Shown: positions 30,118-37,862 of the stretch, piece after piece
How the letters are laid out: each line of letters starts with the position of its first letter
Position numbering within the stretch: the stretch's first letter is position 1
Origin: Lysobacterales bacterium
Lineage (GTDB): Bacteria > Pseudomonadota > Gammaproteobacteria > Xanthomonadales > SZUA-36
Assembly (NCBI GenBank): GCA_013042915.1
Contig: JABDPF010000084.1
Coordinates: forward strand, 1-49,499
Direction: 5' to 3'
Length of the DNA: 49,499 bases
Program-made: the position numbers and the translations under genes
The notes under the pieces: generated by a model
The model's input: only the letters and a program-made list of their open reading frames with translations
Database searches by the model: none
What the model was told of the DNA's origin: nothing

Positions 30118-32220
30118 TCAGCGTTCCTTGTGCAGCCCTGAGAACACGCCCAGGGGCACTTCGACGAAGAGAGGCCGAGGGACGTTGGGCGTGCGTTCGT
30201 CGAGCGGCACGCCTTCTTGCCGAAACAGGAAATCGACCAGGCTGCCGCAGGTTTTTGCCCCGCAAGCCCCCATGCCCGTGCGGGTGACGGTCTTGATCTC
30301 GTTGACGTCCCGCATACCCTGGTGGATCAAATCGCGAATTTCGCCGGCCGTGACGCGCTCGCAGCGGCAGACCACCGTATCGTCCGTCATGCGCGACACG
30401 TAGCGCGCCATCGGTTCGGCAGCCTCGGGCTTCTGAACCTGGATTCCCGCGATGCGCGTGGCGATGGCCCGGGGCGCCTTGATCCGCAGCAGCAGAGTGC
30501 GGTCCATCTTCTTGCCGGAAGCGACCTTTGCGATTTCGGCCTGGCCCAACGGGGCTCCTTCGGTGTCGAGCACGTTAACGACGTCACCGGCTTGTATGTC
30601 GTCTTTGGGGAATTCGTGCGCCAGGGAGATCGTGGGGTAGTCCTCGTCCTTGCGGTAGTCGACCAGGGTGATCGCGAGGCCCGGGCAAATCGTGACGCAC
30701 TTGGTGCAGCCATTGCAGGCCACACCGAGCTCGTCGCCGATGAAGGTGGGTCTGCCACGGATGTCATCCCCGGTCGAAATGGCCTGTTGCGGACAAACCG
30801 AGGTGCAGGGGTTGCAGGGAATCTCCTGCTCGCAGTGGAAGACGACCGAGACCCCGTCGCTTTTTTCCGGGCGGTGTTCGGGTTCGACCGTGCCGGGTTT
30901 CGACTTGAGGATTTCCTCGATCCGGCTCCAGGCTTCGGGAATGTCAGGGACCTCGTGGCCCAGCGAACCGGCAATCTTGTGGCCCTGGATCTTGCCGGAG
31001 AAGATCGCGGCCGAGGCCTCGGCGATTTCGGCGGCGTCCCCGGCGGAAAAAGTCTTCATCCCGAACGTCCGTGCCTTGTGATAGAACTCGCTGCAGGAAT
31101 CGAGCCCGACCGCGACCAGCACGGTATCGCAGGCGAACGATTTTTCGGTGCCCGGAATGACCTCCCAGCCGTCGTCGATCGCCGCGATCGTGACCGACTC
31201 GACGTGCGCGTCGCCGTTGGCGCTGAGCACCGTGTGCCGGTTGTGGATGGGAACCCCCATGCGCACCAGCTTGTCCTTGTGCACCTTGTAGCCGCCGCAC
31301 TCGGACAGGGCCTCCACCAAACCCGCCACCTCGATACCGGCCTGCAGGGCGTGGTAACCCGCAATCAGGCCGACGTTGCCGCCACCCACGATGAACAGGC
31401 GCTTTGCCGGCCGTACCAGGTCGCGGTTGACCAGGGTCTGGAAGGCGCCCGCGCCGTACACGCCCGGCAGCGTGTTACCGCGGAAGGTCAGGGACTTCTC
31501 GCGCGCACCGGCGGCGATCAGCAGCGTTTGCGGCCGGACCAGCACGTAATCGCGGCCGTCTCGGACCAGCCCCACCTTGCGATCGCTGTAGACGGCCACG
31601 GCGTTCGTGCCCGGCCAGCATTCCACCGAGGGGTGTTGCGCCACTTCCTGGGCCAGCAGGGTGGCGATATCGATGCCACGGGTGCCGGCGTGAACCTCGT
31701 CCACCGAGCCGAAGAACTTGTGGGTCTGCAGGACCAGCTTGCCGCCCAGGCGGTCCTTGTCGTCGACCAAGAGCACCTCCACGCCCAGCTTGCCCAGTTC
31801 GATGGCCGCGGCCAGTCCGGCCGGTCCGCCGCCGATGATCAGGCACTCCACCGCGCGTTCTTCGATGTCGTCGAACACCCCGTCGTGCGGGGTCTCGGGC
31901 AGCTCGGGCAGGCTGTCGAGCGGAGCCACGTCCATGCCCGGTCGTACCGTCTCCATGCACGCCTTAACGGCCAGCCCGTCGGCCACGACCATGCATTGCG
32001 CGCACTGGCCGTTGGCGCAGAATATGCCCTGCGGGCTGTGGTCTTTGTGGTGATGGCCGAACACGTGGACGCCGTTGGCGAACAGGGCGCTGGAAATGCA
32101 TTCGCCCCGCTGCGCGGTCAGTGGCTCGCCCTTCCAGGTAAACGCGATGGTCTCCCGGTCGGGCGCGGACAGGATCGGGTGCGAGACAATCCTGCGGGTG
32201 CCCCGTTCAGTGTCGCTCAT
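30118..32220 (-). CDS. Multidomain FAD/iron-sulfur dehydrogenase subunit (HcnA-HcnB-like fusion with ferredoxin domain)
   Basis: A 700-residue fusion. Residues about 25-100 form a Fer2_4 [2Fe-2S] domain (Cys 68, 73, 76, 88), as in HcnA or the sarcosine oxidase alpha N-end. An FAD/NAD(P) pyridine nucleotide-disulfide-type domain follows (LIIGGGPAGLAAAIELGKLG, then a second GGGNVGLIAGYHALQAG). Next is an 8-Cys ferredoxin-like region with CNPCTSVCP and CNGCTKCVTICP, and then a BFD-like [2Fe-2S] domain (VVCRCERVTAGEI ... GACGAKTC). It is co-translated with the DAO-type subunit and lies 104 bp after the hydrogenase operon, same strand. It probably passes electrons from the DAO subunit to a carrier; substrate and acceptor are unknown. 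Confidence 0.87.
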   Translation of the reverse strand: MSDTERGTRRIVSHPILSAPDRETIAFTWKGEPLTAQRGECISSALFANGVHVFGHHHKDHSPQGIFCANGQCAQCMVVADGLAVKACMETVRPGMDVAPLDSLPELPETPHDGVFDDIEERAVECLIIGGGPAGLAAAIELGKLGVEVLLVDDKDRLGGKLVLQTHKFFGSVDEVHAGTRGIDIATLLAQEVAQHPSVECWPGTNAVAVYSDRKVGLVRDGRDYVLVRPQTLLIAAGAREKSLTFRGNTLPGVYGAGAFQTLVNRDLVRPAKRLFIVGGGNVGLIAGYHALQAGIEVAGLVEALSECGGYKVHKDKLVRMGVPIHNRHTVLSANGDAHVESVTIAAIDDGWEVIPGTEKSFACDTVLVAVGLDSCSEFYHKARTFGMKTFSAGDAAEIAEASAAIFSGKIQGHKIAGSLGHEVPDIPEAWSRIEEILKSKPGTVEPEHRPEKSDGVSVVFHCEQEIPCNPCTSVCPQQAISTGDDIRGRPTFIGDELGVACNGCTKCVTICPGLAITLVDYRKDEDYPTISLAHEFPKDDIQAGDVVNVLDTEGAPLGQAEIAKVASGKKMDRTLLLRIKAPRAIATRIAGIQVQKPEAAEPMARYVSRMTDDTVVCRCERVTAGEIRDLIHQGMRDVNEIKTVTRTGMGACGAKTCGSLVDFLFRQEGVPLDERTPNVPRPLFVEVPLGVFSGLHKER

Positions 32221-32324
32221 GGCGGTTCAAGCCCTATCGGTATGTGTTTCAGAGTAGCGGGCGCCACGCAAATTGGCCGTGCGCTACGTCAACGGAATGT
32301 CAGAAACGACGGCTGACTGGCCGC

Positions 32325-32837
32325 TCAACCGGGGTGGAGAATCTGATCGCGGAAGAAGGCGAGGGCGGTGTCGAGGTGACGCTGGGCGGTGGATGACATG
32401 CCGTTACGCAAACCCCAATCGCAGCCCTGGATCATCAGGATATGGGCCTGTGGCGTGCGGCCGTAAAGGTCCTTGCAGTAATGCATCACGCCCCGCGGCG
32501 GCAACACGTGCGTGGTGAACTCGAAATTCTCAGAGGGCTCGCAGTCTGTCCAGCGGTAGCCGCCGGGTAGTTCGCCCTGGTAGGAATCGATAAAGACCAC
32601 GCGCTGCATGCTCGCGATCAGGGCGGCGTCTTCCACCTGGAGCTGGTAGCGGTACTCGATCGGGCTGAAAAAACCGGGCTCACGCTGGATCCGGTCGAGA
32701 AAGGCCCAGCCCAGGCCGTCGTCACTGCGCCCACAATTGCCGATCCCGAACAGCAGGGTTTCCGCCCCAAACGCGGTCGAGGTCGGGGTAGTATCCCTAC
32801 CCTGATCCCGGTTTTCTGCTTTCAGTATCGCGCTCAA
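32325..32837 (-). CDS. Hydrogenase maturation endopeptidase, HoxW-like (M52)
   Basis: A 170-residue nickel-sensing protease that removes the C-terminal extension of the large subunit after Ni insertion. The N-terminal LLFGIGNCGRSDDGLGWAFL carries the family's GxGN and DDGLG (Ni-binding acidic residue), and VVFIDSYQGELPGG has the second acidic site. The start is TTG at 32837: it overlaps the hoxH stop as TTGA and has AAGGAT 6 bases upstream. A longer upstream frame would run antisense-like through hoxH. Its place directly after hoxH matches hoxW. Confidence 0.85.
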   Translation of the reverse strand: MSAILKAENRDQGRDTTPTSTAFGAETLLFGIGNCGRSDDGLGWAFLDRIQREPGFFSPIEYRYQLQVEDAALIASMQRVVFIDSYQGELPGGYRWTDCEPSENFEFTTHVLPPRGVMHYCKDLYGRTPQAHILMIQGCDWGLRNGMSSTAQRHLDTALAFFRDQILHPG

Positions 32838-34300
32838 GTCGGATCCTTCACGTGCTCGGCCACCATCTCGCCGCCGGCATCGAACACCTGCAGCACCATG
32901 GGCATCTGGCCCATCGAGTGCGTCGCGCAACTCAGGCAGGGGTCGTAGGCGCGGATCGCCACCTCGACTTGGTTGAGCATGCCGTCGTCGATTTCTTTCT
33001 GGCCGTCCAGCACGTTCTGCGCGACCCAGCGCACGGCCTCGTTCATCGGTTCGTTGTTGTGCGTGGTCGAGACGATCAGGTTGCACTTGGTGATGCTGCC
33101 CTTCTCGTCCACTTCGTAGTGGTGGATCAGCGTGCCGCGCGGCGCTTCGATGATGCCGATGCCTTCCGGCCGCCGGTTCACCGGCGCGCGTTCGGGCGTA
33201 TCCAGGATGGTCGGGTCTTCGAGCAACTCCTTCATCGCTTCGGCGCAATGCAGCACCTCGATCAGGCGCGCCCAGTGCGAGTGCATCGTGTGGTTGTTGG
33301 GTTTGCCGTTGGTATAGGCCTTGAACTCCTTCAGTTCGGCATCCGCCAGCGGTGTGGTGATGCTGTCGCTCACATTCAGCCGCGCCAGCGGGCCCACCCG
33401 GCTCCAGCCGTTCGCGCGGCCCAGGTGGCGCAGGAACGGGAACTTCATGTACGACCACTTTTCGACGCCTTCGCCAAAATGCTTCAGGTAGTCGTCGCAA
33501 TGCACATCGTCCAGCGTTACACCGCCTTCCGAGTCAATACCCCGCAGGCGGCCGTTGTACATTTCCAGTTCGCCGTTGTCGGAGACCAGCCCCAGGTGGC
33601 CGGAGGGGAAGCTGGCGAAGGAATCCAGCAGGGCGTAGTGCTTGTCGTGGTAGTCCTTGATGAAATCGACAACGCTCTTGGACCATTCGATCATGGTGTC
33701 GATGGATGGCAGGTTGTCGTTGGTCAGGAAATAGTTACGCTCTTCGGCCGTGAAGACCTTGTGCACGCCACCCGGGATCGCGGTGATGCCGTGGATCTTC
33801 TTGCCGGCGAGTGCCCGGATGATCTCCTGTCCGAACTGGCGCATCTGGATGCCCATTTTGGCCAGGTCCGGGTATTCGAGGGCGACCGGAACCACGGACC
33901 TCTTCTCGACCGGGGCGTCGACGCCGAACAGCAGGTCCGGCGAGGCCAGGTAGAAGAAGTGCAGTGCATGGGACTGGAAAATCTGCCCGAAGTGCAACAG
34001 GCGGCGGATCTTCGTGGCGGTCGGGTCCAGGTCTTCGGGATCCACCCCGTACACCTGGTCGATGGCCTTGGCTGCAGCCAGGTGGTGGCTGACCGGGCAA
34101 ATGCCGCACAACCGCTGCACCAGCAGCGGAGCTTCCCAGTAGGGATGGCCCTGGATGAAGCGTTCGAATCCGCGGAACTCCACGATGTGAAAACGTGCCC
34201 GTTGGACCCTGTTGTCCTCGTCCAGGTGGACGGTTACCTTCCCGTGCCCTTCAACGCGGGTGACGGGTTCGATAGTAATTTTGTTGGCGTAGTTACTCAT
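32834..34300 (-). CDS. hoxH: NAD-reducing [NiFe]-hydrogenase large subunit
   Basis: Carries the NiFe active site of the soluble group 3d hydrogenase (H2 + NAD+ to NADH + H+, reversible). It has 488 residues. N-terminal L1 is RVEGHGK and L2 is RLCGICPVSHH (Cys65, Cys68); C-terminal L5 is DPCLSCATH (Cys455, Cys458), giving the four Ni ligands. The 27 residues after His461 (starting SMGQMP) are the expected maturation extension cut by the next gene's protease. ATG at 34300, 3 bp after the stop of the fused hoxU-hoxY gene. No genes for Hyp maturation factors lie in this window. Confidence 0.95.
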   Translation of the reverse strand: MSNYANKITIEPVTRVEGHGKVTVHLDEDNRVQRARFHIVEFRGFERFIQGHPYWEAPLLVQRLCGICPVSHHLAAAKAIDQVYGVDPEDLDPTATKIRRLLHFGQIFQSHALHFFYLASPDLLFGVDAPVEKRSVVPVALEYPDLAKMGIQMRQFGQEIIRALAGKKIHGITAIPGGVHKVFTAEERNYFLTNDNLPSIDTMIEWSKSVVDFIKDYHDKHYALLDSFASFPSGHLGLVSDNGELEMYNGRLRGIDSEGGVTLDDVHCDDYLKHFGEGVEKWSYMKFPFLRHLGRANGWSRVGPLARLNVSDSITTPLADAELKEFKAYTNGKPNNHTMHSHWARLIEVLHCAEAMKELLEDPTILDTPERAPVNRRPEGIGIIEAPRGTLIHHYEVDEKGSITKCNLIVSTTHNNEPMNEAVRWVAQNVLDGQKEIDDGMLNQVEVAIRAYDPCLSCATHSMGQMPMVLQVFDAGGEMVAEHVKDPT

Positions 34301-34303
34301 GGC

Positions 34304-35599
34304 TCAATCGTATTTGAATTCGGAATAGGGAACAGGCATCTGCTGGCCTGAAATCAGGCTCAACACGGAGCGCCATATGTGATCGGCATCCGGCGGGCAG
34401 CCCGGGATGTAGTAGTCGATGTCGACGATGTCGCTGCAGGCGTACACCTTGTCGAGAATCTTGGGCAGGTCTTCGTGGTAAGGCACCTCGAACTCGTCGT
34501 CGACGGTCGTCATCGCATTAAGGTAGGCCTCTTCGAGACATTCGCCGAGCGGGATGGTGTTCCGCATGGATGGTACACCGCCCCAGACCGCACATTCACC
34601 GAACGCGACCAGCACGTCGCAGTGCTTGCGGAATTCCCGCAGTGTTTCGACGTTTTCGTCATTGCAGCAACCGCCCTCGATCAATCCGATGTCGCAGTGC
34701 TTGGTAAATTTCTTGATGTCGTTGATCGGCGACTTGTTGAATTCGACCACGTTGACGAGGTCGAGCAGTTTGAGGTCGATGTCGAGCAGGGACATGTGGC
34801 AGCCGAAACAACCGGCCAGCGAAACGGTTGCAACGGTCTTCTTCTCCTTCGGCAACACGATTTCGGGGTCGGCGGCCGGCGCGGACTTCTGCATCGACTG
34901 CATGTCGAAGCGGCGATCACCAAACGGCTTGGCATGCTCGCCGCGCACGATGATGGCGCCCGTCGGACACAGTTCCATGGCTCTGACGGCCTGTTCGCTG
35001 GTCAAGAGGGCTTCTTGCTCGTAGTCGATGCCGACGCGCGTATCGTTGCCGCGATAGCGGAAAGAAAACACGGCTTTGCCGTCGTCGGTAAAAACTTCCT
35101 TCACGCAGCGCAGGCACTTGATGCAGCGATTGTGCTCCATGATCATGCGCTTCGGATTGAAATCGACCAGTCGGTTCTTGAAAACGTTCGGGAACCGCTT
35201 GTGTTGCAGGCCCAGTTCGTAGGCCATGTGTTGCAGGTCACAATTGCCGCTCTTCTCGCAGCCGGGGCAGACGTGGTTGCCTTCGGCGAACATCATCTCG
35301 ACGATCGCTTTACGGGCGTCGATCAGTTCATCGGTTTCGGCTTCGATGACCATGCCGTCCCGCACGGTTTCCGTGCAAGCGGGGCCGGCCACGCCGTCGA
35401 TTTTGCAGGTGCAAACGCGGCATGTACCCAGTGGAGGCTCGATTTCCGGAAAGTAACACAGGCTCGGGATGAAGAAGCCGTTTTCATTGGCGACCTGAAC
35501 CAGGTTGCGGCCGGGTTCGGTCTGGATTTCTTTGCCATCAATGGTGATAGTGATTGTTTCTGAGGCCTGGCTGGCCTGACCGTTCGTTTTGTCGTTCAT
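34304..35599 (-). CDS. Fused HoxU-HoxY: diaphorase small and hydrogenase small subunits in one protein
   Basis: A 431-residue single frame that joins two normally separate subunits. Residues about 14-235 are HoxU/NuoG-like: a [2Fe-2S] site (Cys 48, 60, 63, 75), the His-Cys3 motif GNHVCPGCEKSGNCD (His109, Cys 111, 114, 120) and a [4Fe-4S] site (Cys 159, 162, 165 and Cys211 in LCPTGA). A short linker rich in Ala/Pro/Lys (about 236-254) leads to residues 255-431, HoxY-like: AGCFGCHMS (Cys 264, 267), FGECAVWGG (Cys336) and IPGCPPD (Cys401) for the proximal [4Fe-4S]. HoxU and HoxY are usually about 235 and 210 residues, so the sum fits. Flanked by hoxF and hoxH. Confidence 0.9.
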   Translation of the reverse strand: MNDKTNGQASQASETITITIDGKEIQTEPGRNLVQVANENGFFIPSLCYFPEIEPPLGTCRVCTCKIDGVAGPACTETVRDGMVIEAETDELIDARKAIVEMMFAEGNHVCPGCEKSGNCDLQHMAYELGLQHKRFPNVFKNRLVDFNPKRMIMEHNRCIKCLRCVKEVFTDDGKAVFSFRYRGNDTRVGIDYEQEALLTSEQAVRAMELCPTGAIIVRGEHAKPFGDRRFDMQSMQKSAPAADPEIVLPKEKKTVATVSLAGCFGCHMSLLDIDLKLLDLVNVVEFNKSPINDIKKFTKHCDIGLIEGGCCNDENVETLREFRKHCDVLVAFGECAVWGGVPSMRNTIPLGECLEEAYLNAMTTVDDEFEVPYHEDLPKILDKVYACSDIVDIDYYIPGCPPDADHIWRSVLSLISGQQMPVPYSEFKYD

Positions 35600-35620
35600 G
35601 AACTTGCTACCTAACCTGGA

Positions 35621-37381
35621 TTAACTGCTGAACCGGTCGTATTCACGGACGGCGTCCTTGAGACTGAATCGTTTGCTCAGGCGGTCCGGGTTTTGATCGA
35701 CAAGGGTTTCGAAATATTCGGGGAATTTCTCCTGTGCCGTCAGCAGCGCATTCGGCGCGGTTTTGCCGAGGCCGCAACGGCAGGTCATCTGCATCATCTT
35801 GCCCCAGGACTTGACGTCCTCAATGTCGTCCCTGTGGCCGAGCTTTGCGGCGAACAGGTCCAGTTTCTTCTCGATGATGAAATTGCCGGCACGGCAGGGC
35901 GTGCACAAGCCGCAGGATTCGTGTTTGAAGAAGCTGGTGTAGTTTCGCAGGATGCCGAGAATGTCGCGCTGGCGGCTGAAGATCATGAAGGAACCGCCAC
36001 AGGGCAGATCGTCCAGCGCCAGGGCCCGGTCGGCTTCCTCAATGGAAATGCACTGGCCGGATGGACCGCTGACCTGGATGAAGTGCGGTCGGTCGGCCTG
36101 GGCCATGTCGAGCACTTCCCTCACCGTGGTACCCCACTCGATTTCATAAACACCCGGATGCCGGCAATCACCGGAAACGCTGATCAACTTGGTACCCGGT
36201 GAGGTTTCCGTGCCGGTAGTCAGGTAATGGTCAGCGCCGAGTTCGATGATCCTGGCAGCGGCGCAGAACGTCTCGACGTTGTTGATGACGGTGGGTTTTT
36301 GCAGATAGCCGCGTTGGGTCGGGAAGAAACGCTTGTTTCGGGGTTCGCCGCGCTTGCCTTCCATCGAGTTCAACAGAGCGGTCTCTTCGCCGCAGACGTA
36401 GGCACCCGCGCCGAGTTTGATATGGATGTCGAAGTGGAATCCCTTGATGCCGCCGGCATCCCTGCCCAGCAGACCCATCTTGCGAAATCGTTTGATTTCG
36501 TCTTCGAGCTTGTGCAGCAGCCACCGATATTCGGCCCGCAGGTAGATGTAACCTTCCTTTGCACCCACCGCGTACGCGGCCACGATCATGCCTTCCAGCA
36601 GCAGTCCGGGGCGCGAATTGAGCAGCACGCGGTCCTTGAAGGTGCCGGGTTCGCCTTCGTCGGCGTTGCAGACGATGTATTTGGGCTCGCCCTCTTCTGC
36701 GGCACAGAACTGCCACTTCAGCCCGGCCGGGAAAAACGCCCCGCCCTGGCCGCGCAAACCGGATTTCTTGATCTCTTCGATAACGTCGTCCGGTTGGATT
36801 GCAGCCAGTTTGGCCACCGACTTGCCATGGTCGTAATCGCGCATCAGGATGACCTTGTCTTCCTCCGGCGTATGGCGCACGTGGTCGGGGATCTCGTCGC
36901 AGATGTCGGCGGGATCGGCGCCCTGTTTCAGCTTGGCGACGATCTGCTTGACCTTGAGGCTGTTCAGATTCGTGAATGGATGGAAATTGATCAGCGCGGC
37001 CGGCTCCATGTCGCTGAGCCCGATACAGGCGGTTTCGAACAATCCGAATTGGCCGCTTGGATCGACGCTGCCGAACTGGCCGCCGGTAGCGGATTCGAAC
37101 GCTTCCTTGACGCGTTCGAAGCCTTTGTGTTCGGAAACGATGCTGGCGTTCAGGTAAACCGTGAACTCACCGGTCGGGTAACGACTGAAGAAGTGGTAAA
37201 AAGAAATCACACCTTCCACGTCAATCGTGGAGATATCCAACGCTTTTGCCGCCGCTTCGATATCTTTGAACCTGATGTGACCGTGCTCTTTTTGTACGTT
37301 CCACAGGTACGCAATCAGGTCGGTGCGCTCGAGGATCAGGTCCGGCGACTGGCCGGGCGCGGTTATCGACTTGTTGTTCAA
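35621..37381 (-). CDS. hoxF: NAD-reducing hydrogenase diaphorase large subunit HoxF
   Basis: Flavoprotein module that exchanges electrons between NAD(H) and the iron-sulfur chain. It has 586 residues (Cupriavidus HoxF about 600). Residues about 15-155 form a NuoE-like domain; about 175-560 a NuoF domain with GLRGQGGAFFPAGLKW (NADH/FMN), ADEGEPGTFKDR, GAGAYVCGEETALLNSMEG and the [4Fe-4S] motif SCGLCTPCRAGN (Cys 490, 493, 496, with Cys534 or 536). The NuoE-like part keeps only one Cys (Cys119), so it cannot hold a normal [2Fe-2S] cluster. TTG start at 37381 with AAGGAAAG upstream. First gene of the hox operon. Confidence 0.93.
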   Translation of the reverse strand: MNNKSITAPGQSPDLILERTDLIAYLWNVQKEHGHIRFKDIEAAAKALDISTIDVEGVISFYHFFSRYPTGEFTVYLNASIVSEHKGFERVKEAFESATGGQFGSVDPSGQFGLFETACIGLSDMEPAALINFHPFTNLNSLKVKQIVAKLKQGADPADICDEIPDHVRHTPEEDKVILMRDYDHGKSVAKLAAIQPDDVIEEIKKSGLRGQGGAFFPAGLKWQFCAAEEGEPKYIVCNADEGEPGTFKDRVLLNSRPGLLLEGMIVAAYAVGAKEGYIYLRAEYRWLLHKLEDEIKRFRKMGLLGRDAGGIKGFHFDIHIKLGAGAYVCGEETALLNSMEGKRGEPRNKRFFPTQRGYLQKPTVINNVETFCAAARIIELGADHYLTTGTETSPGTKLISVSGDCRHPGVYEIEWGTTVREVLDMAQADRPHFIQVSGPSGQCISIEEADRALALDDLPCGGSFMIFSRQRDILGILRNYTSFFKHESCGLCTPCRAGNFIIEKKLDLFAAKLGHRDDIEDVKSWGKMMQMTCRCGLGKTAPNALLTAQEKFPEYFETLVDQNPDRLSKRFSLKDAVREYDRFSS

Positions 37382-37862
37382 GGCTCTTTCCTTTGGCTTG
37401 GAAAATCCGGGCTTTCCGCCGAATTCCGCGTGCGGAAAGACCCTGGTTAAACGCGGTTAAAATGCTGCTCCCGAACACCGGCCCCGTATATGATTCAGGT
37501 CAAATTAGTCCGATGAATAAAACTAATTACGGGGCTGCCTGATCGACGTCAGAACGGCGCACGTCTTCGCGTGGTTTTCTTCACGATCGGCGCAGCGAAA
37601 AAGGCCTTGAAGAAGCCTGTCCAGCCGCTATCATAAGTGCTTTTCCAGCTCCCCCGAGCCTGCGCCCGGCGCGGGTTGGCCATCGATGCCGCGCCGGCTC
37701 CCACCGTATCGAAACCGCCGCCCTGCGCCGGGACTCGACGAGGGTTTCCGGCCCCGGCGTAACCTTCTGAAGTAGTGAAAATAGCCGATTGACCCGAGGC
37801 CTCTGGAAAGCGGGCCGCGGTTGATTGGCCTAAAATGAAAAACCGGAACGAGGTTCAAGCCA
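37382..37862. promoter_or_regulatory. Divergent upstream region of hoxF and the SLC13 gene
   Basis: 481 bp without a convincing gene. It holds a candidate FNR/ANR box on the minus strand, TTGAC-CTGA-ATCAT (37490-37503; 8 of 10 match to TTGATnnnnATCAA), about 109 bp before hoxF. The box sits inside an imperfect dyad: GCCCCGTA (37481-37488) and AATTAGT (37503-37509) pair with ACTAATTACGGGGC (37522-37535). The rest (about 37540-37860) is GC-rich with no feature I recognise; the SLC13 promoter should be near its right end. Confidence 0.5.

Noticed and set aside
30217-32316. A 699-codon open frame on the plus strand opposite the large flavoprotein gene
   Set aside because: Shadow of a GC-rich coding region; low-complexity H/V/D/R/G composition, no recognisable domain, and the opposite strand encodes a clear multidomain protein.
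32838-33500. Upstream extension of the hydrogenase protease frame through hoxH
   Set aside because: Out-of-frame reading of hoxH with Arg/Pro-rich composition; the TTG at 32837 with its ribosome-binding site explains the gene.
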